A stretch of DNA of 6,369 nucleotides, taken from Chitinophagaceae bacterium (lineage in GTDB: Bacteria; Bacteroidota; Bacteroidia; Chitinophagales; Chitinophagaceae). A program made the translations under genes and the position numbers. Of this stretch, positions 6,211 to 6,369 are shown in pieces. The DNA is taken from positions 1 through 6,369 of the forward strand of contig CANCKV010000202.1 in assembly GCA_947378615.1 (NCBI GenBank), in the 5' to 3' direction. The stretch's first letter is position 1. The number at the start of each line of letters is the position of its first letter. The notes beneath the pieces were generated by a model. The model saw only the letters and a list, made by a program, of their open reading frames with translations, did not search any database and was not told the origin of the DNA.

Positions 6211-6369
6211 GAATCTATACAGTCACCTCACTGCCAAAGAAAGGGATAGCCTTTCATTCCCTGCAAGAATATTGTTGGAGAGAAACCTGATTAAAGGAGA
6301 AGTCCTCGATTTTGGTTGTGGCTTAGGCAAGGATGTAGAATTACTCAATGCCAAAGGAATCCATATTGT
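6203..6369 (+). CDS. class I SAM-dependent methyltransferase (5' part only)
   Basis: The first 55 residues of a gene that continues beyond the window. Residues 34-42 are VLDFGCGLG, the glycine-rich SAM-binding motif I of Rossmann-fold methyltransferases, followed by KDVELLNAKGI, where an acidic residue binding the SAM ribose would come shortly after. The preceding block, LSFPARILLERNLI (17-30), resembles the opening of the family annotated as DNA phosphorothioation-associated putative methyltransferase, which would fit the DndC-like gene upstream. That match is from memory of the family pattern and covers only the N-terminus. The ATG overlaps the Tpt1 stop by eight bases, so it is almost certainly in the same operon. 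The sampled base composition returns to that of the earlier genes. The substrate (DNA, RNA, protein or small molecule) cannot be told. Confidence 0.8.
   Translation, partial: MIKNLYSHLTAKERDSLSFPARILLERNLIKGEVLDFGCGLGKDVELLNAKGIHI

Noticed and set aside
1..6369. CRISPR array, tRNA, rRNA or insertion sequence
   Set aside because: No spaced direct repeats, cloverleaf-like or rRNA-like segments, transposase motifs or terminal inverted repeats were seen.

Overview
The window looks like part of a defence island from a member of the Bacteroidota. It is AT-rich, has essentially no Shine-Dalgarno sites, carries an exact Bacteroidota-type -7 promoter box (TATTTTTG), and its proteins resemble families I know mainly from that phylum. 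All supported genes lie on the + strand and are packed like a single operon.

Layout. Positions 1-166 are upstream sequence with short tandem 7-bp repeats and a probable promoter. Positions 167-3414 hold a large P-loop ATPase gene that recalls the BrxC/PglY-type ATPases of BREX-like systems. As written it is split into an 894-aa N-terminal piece and a 158-aa C-terminal piece in the same frame, with a further apparent frameshift at the very end. Repairing these lesions gives one protein of about 1082 aa whose stop overlaps the next start. Positions 3407-4513 encode a DndC-like PP-loop enzyme of the PAPS reductase superfamily. Positions 4540-5664 encode an HNH endonuclease, 5668-6210 a Tpt1/KptA RNA 2'-phosphotransferase, and 6203 to the end the start of a class I methyltransferase that resembles the family annotated as DNA phosphorothioation-associated.

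How the genes may work together. A DndC-like enzyme, a large ATPase and a Dnd-associated-type methyltransferase suggest a DNA modification or restriction system related to phosphorothioation (Dnd/Ssp) or PAPS-reductase-containing BREX, but not a textbook version of either. No DndB, DndD, DndE, PglZ or cysteine desulfurase is visible in the window. The HNH nuclease and Tpt1 genes are 3 bp apart and visibly more AT-rich than the flanking genes, so they may be a separately acquired effector pair. One testable idea is that the nuclease makes 5'-phosphate ends that Tpt1 then ADP-ribosylates. This is inference.

The ATPase lesions matter for interpretation. Two of the three fall in short homopolymer runs, so they may be sequencing errors rather than real decay. 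If they are real, the system's ATPase is inactivated while the downstream genes remain intact.
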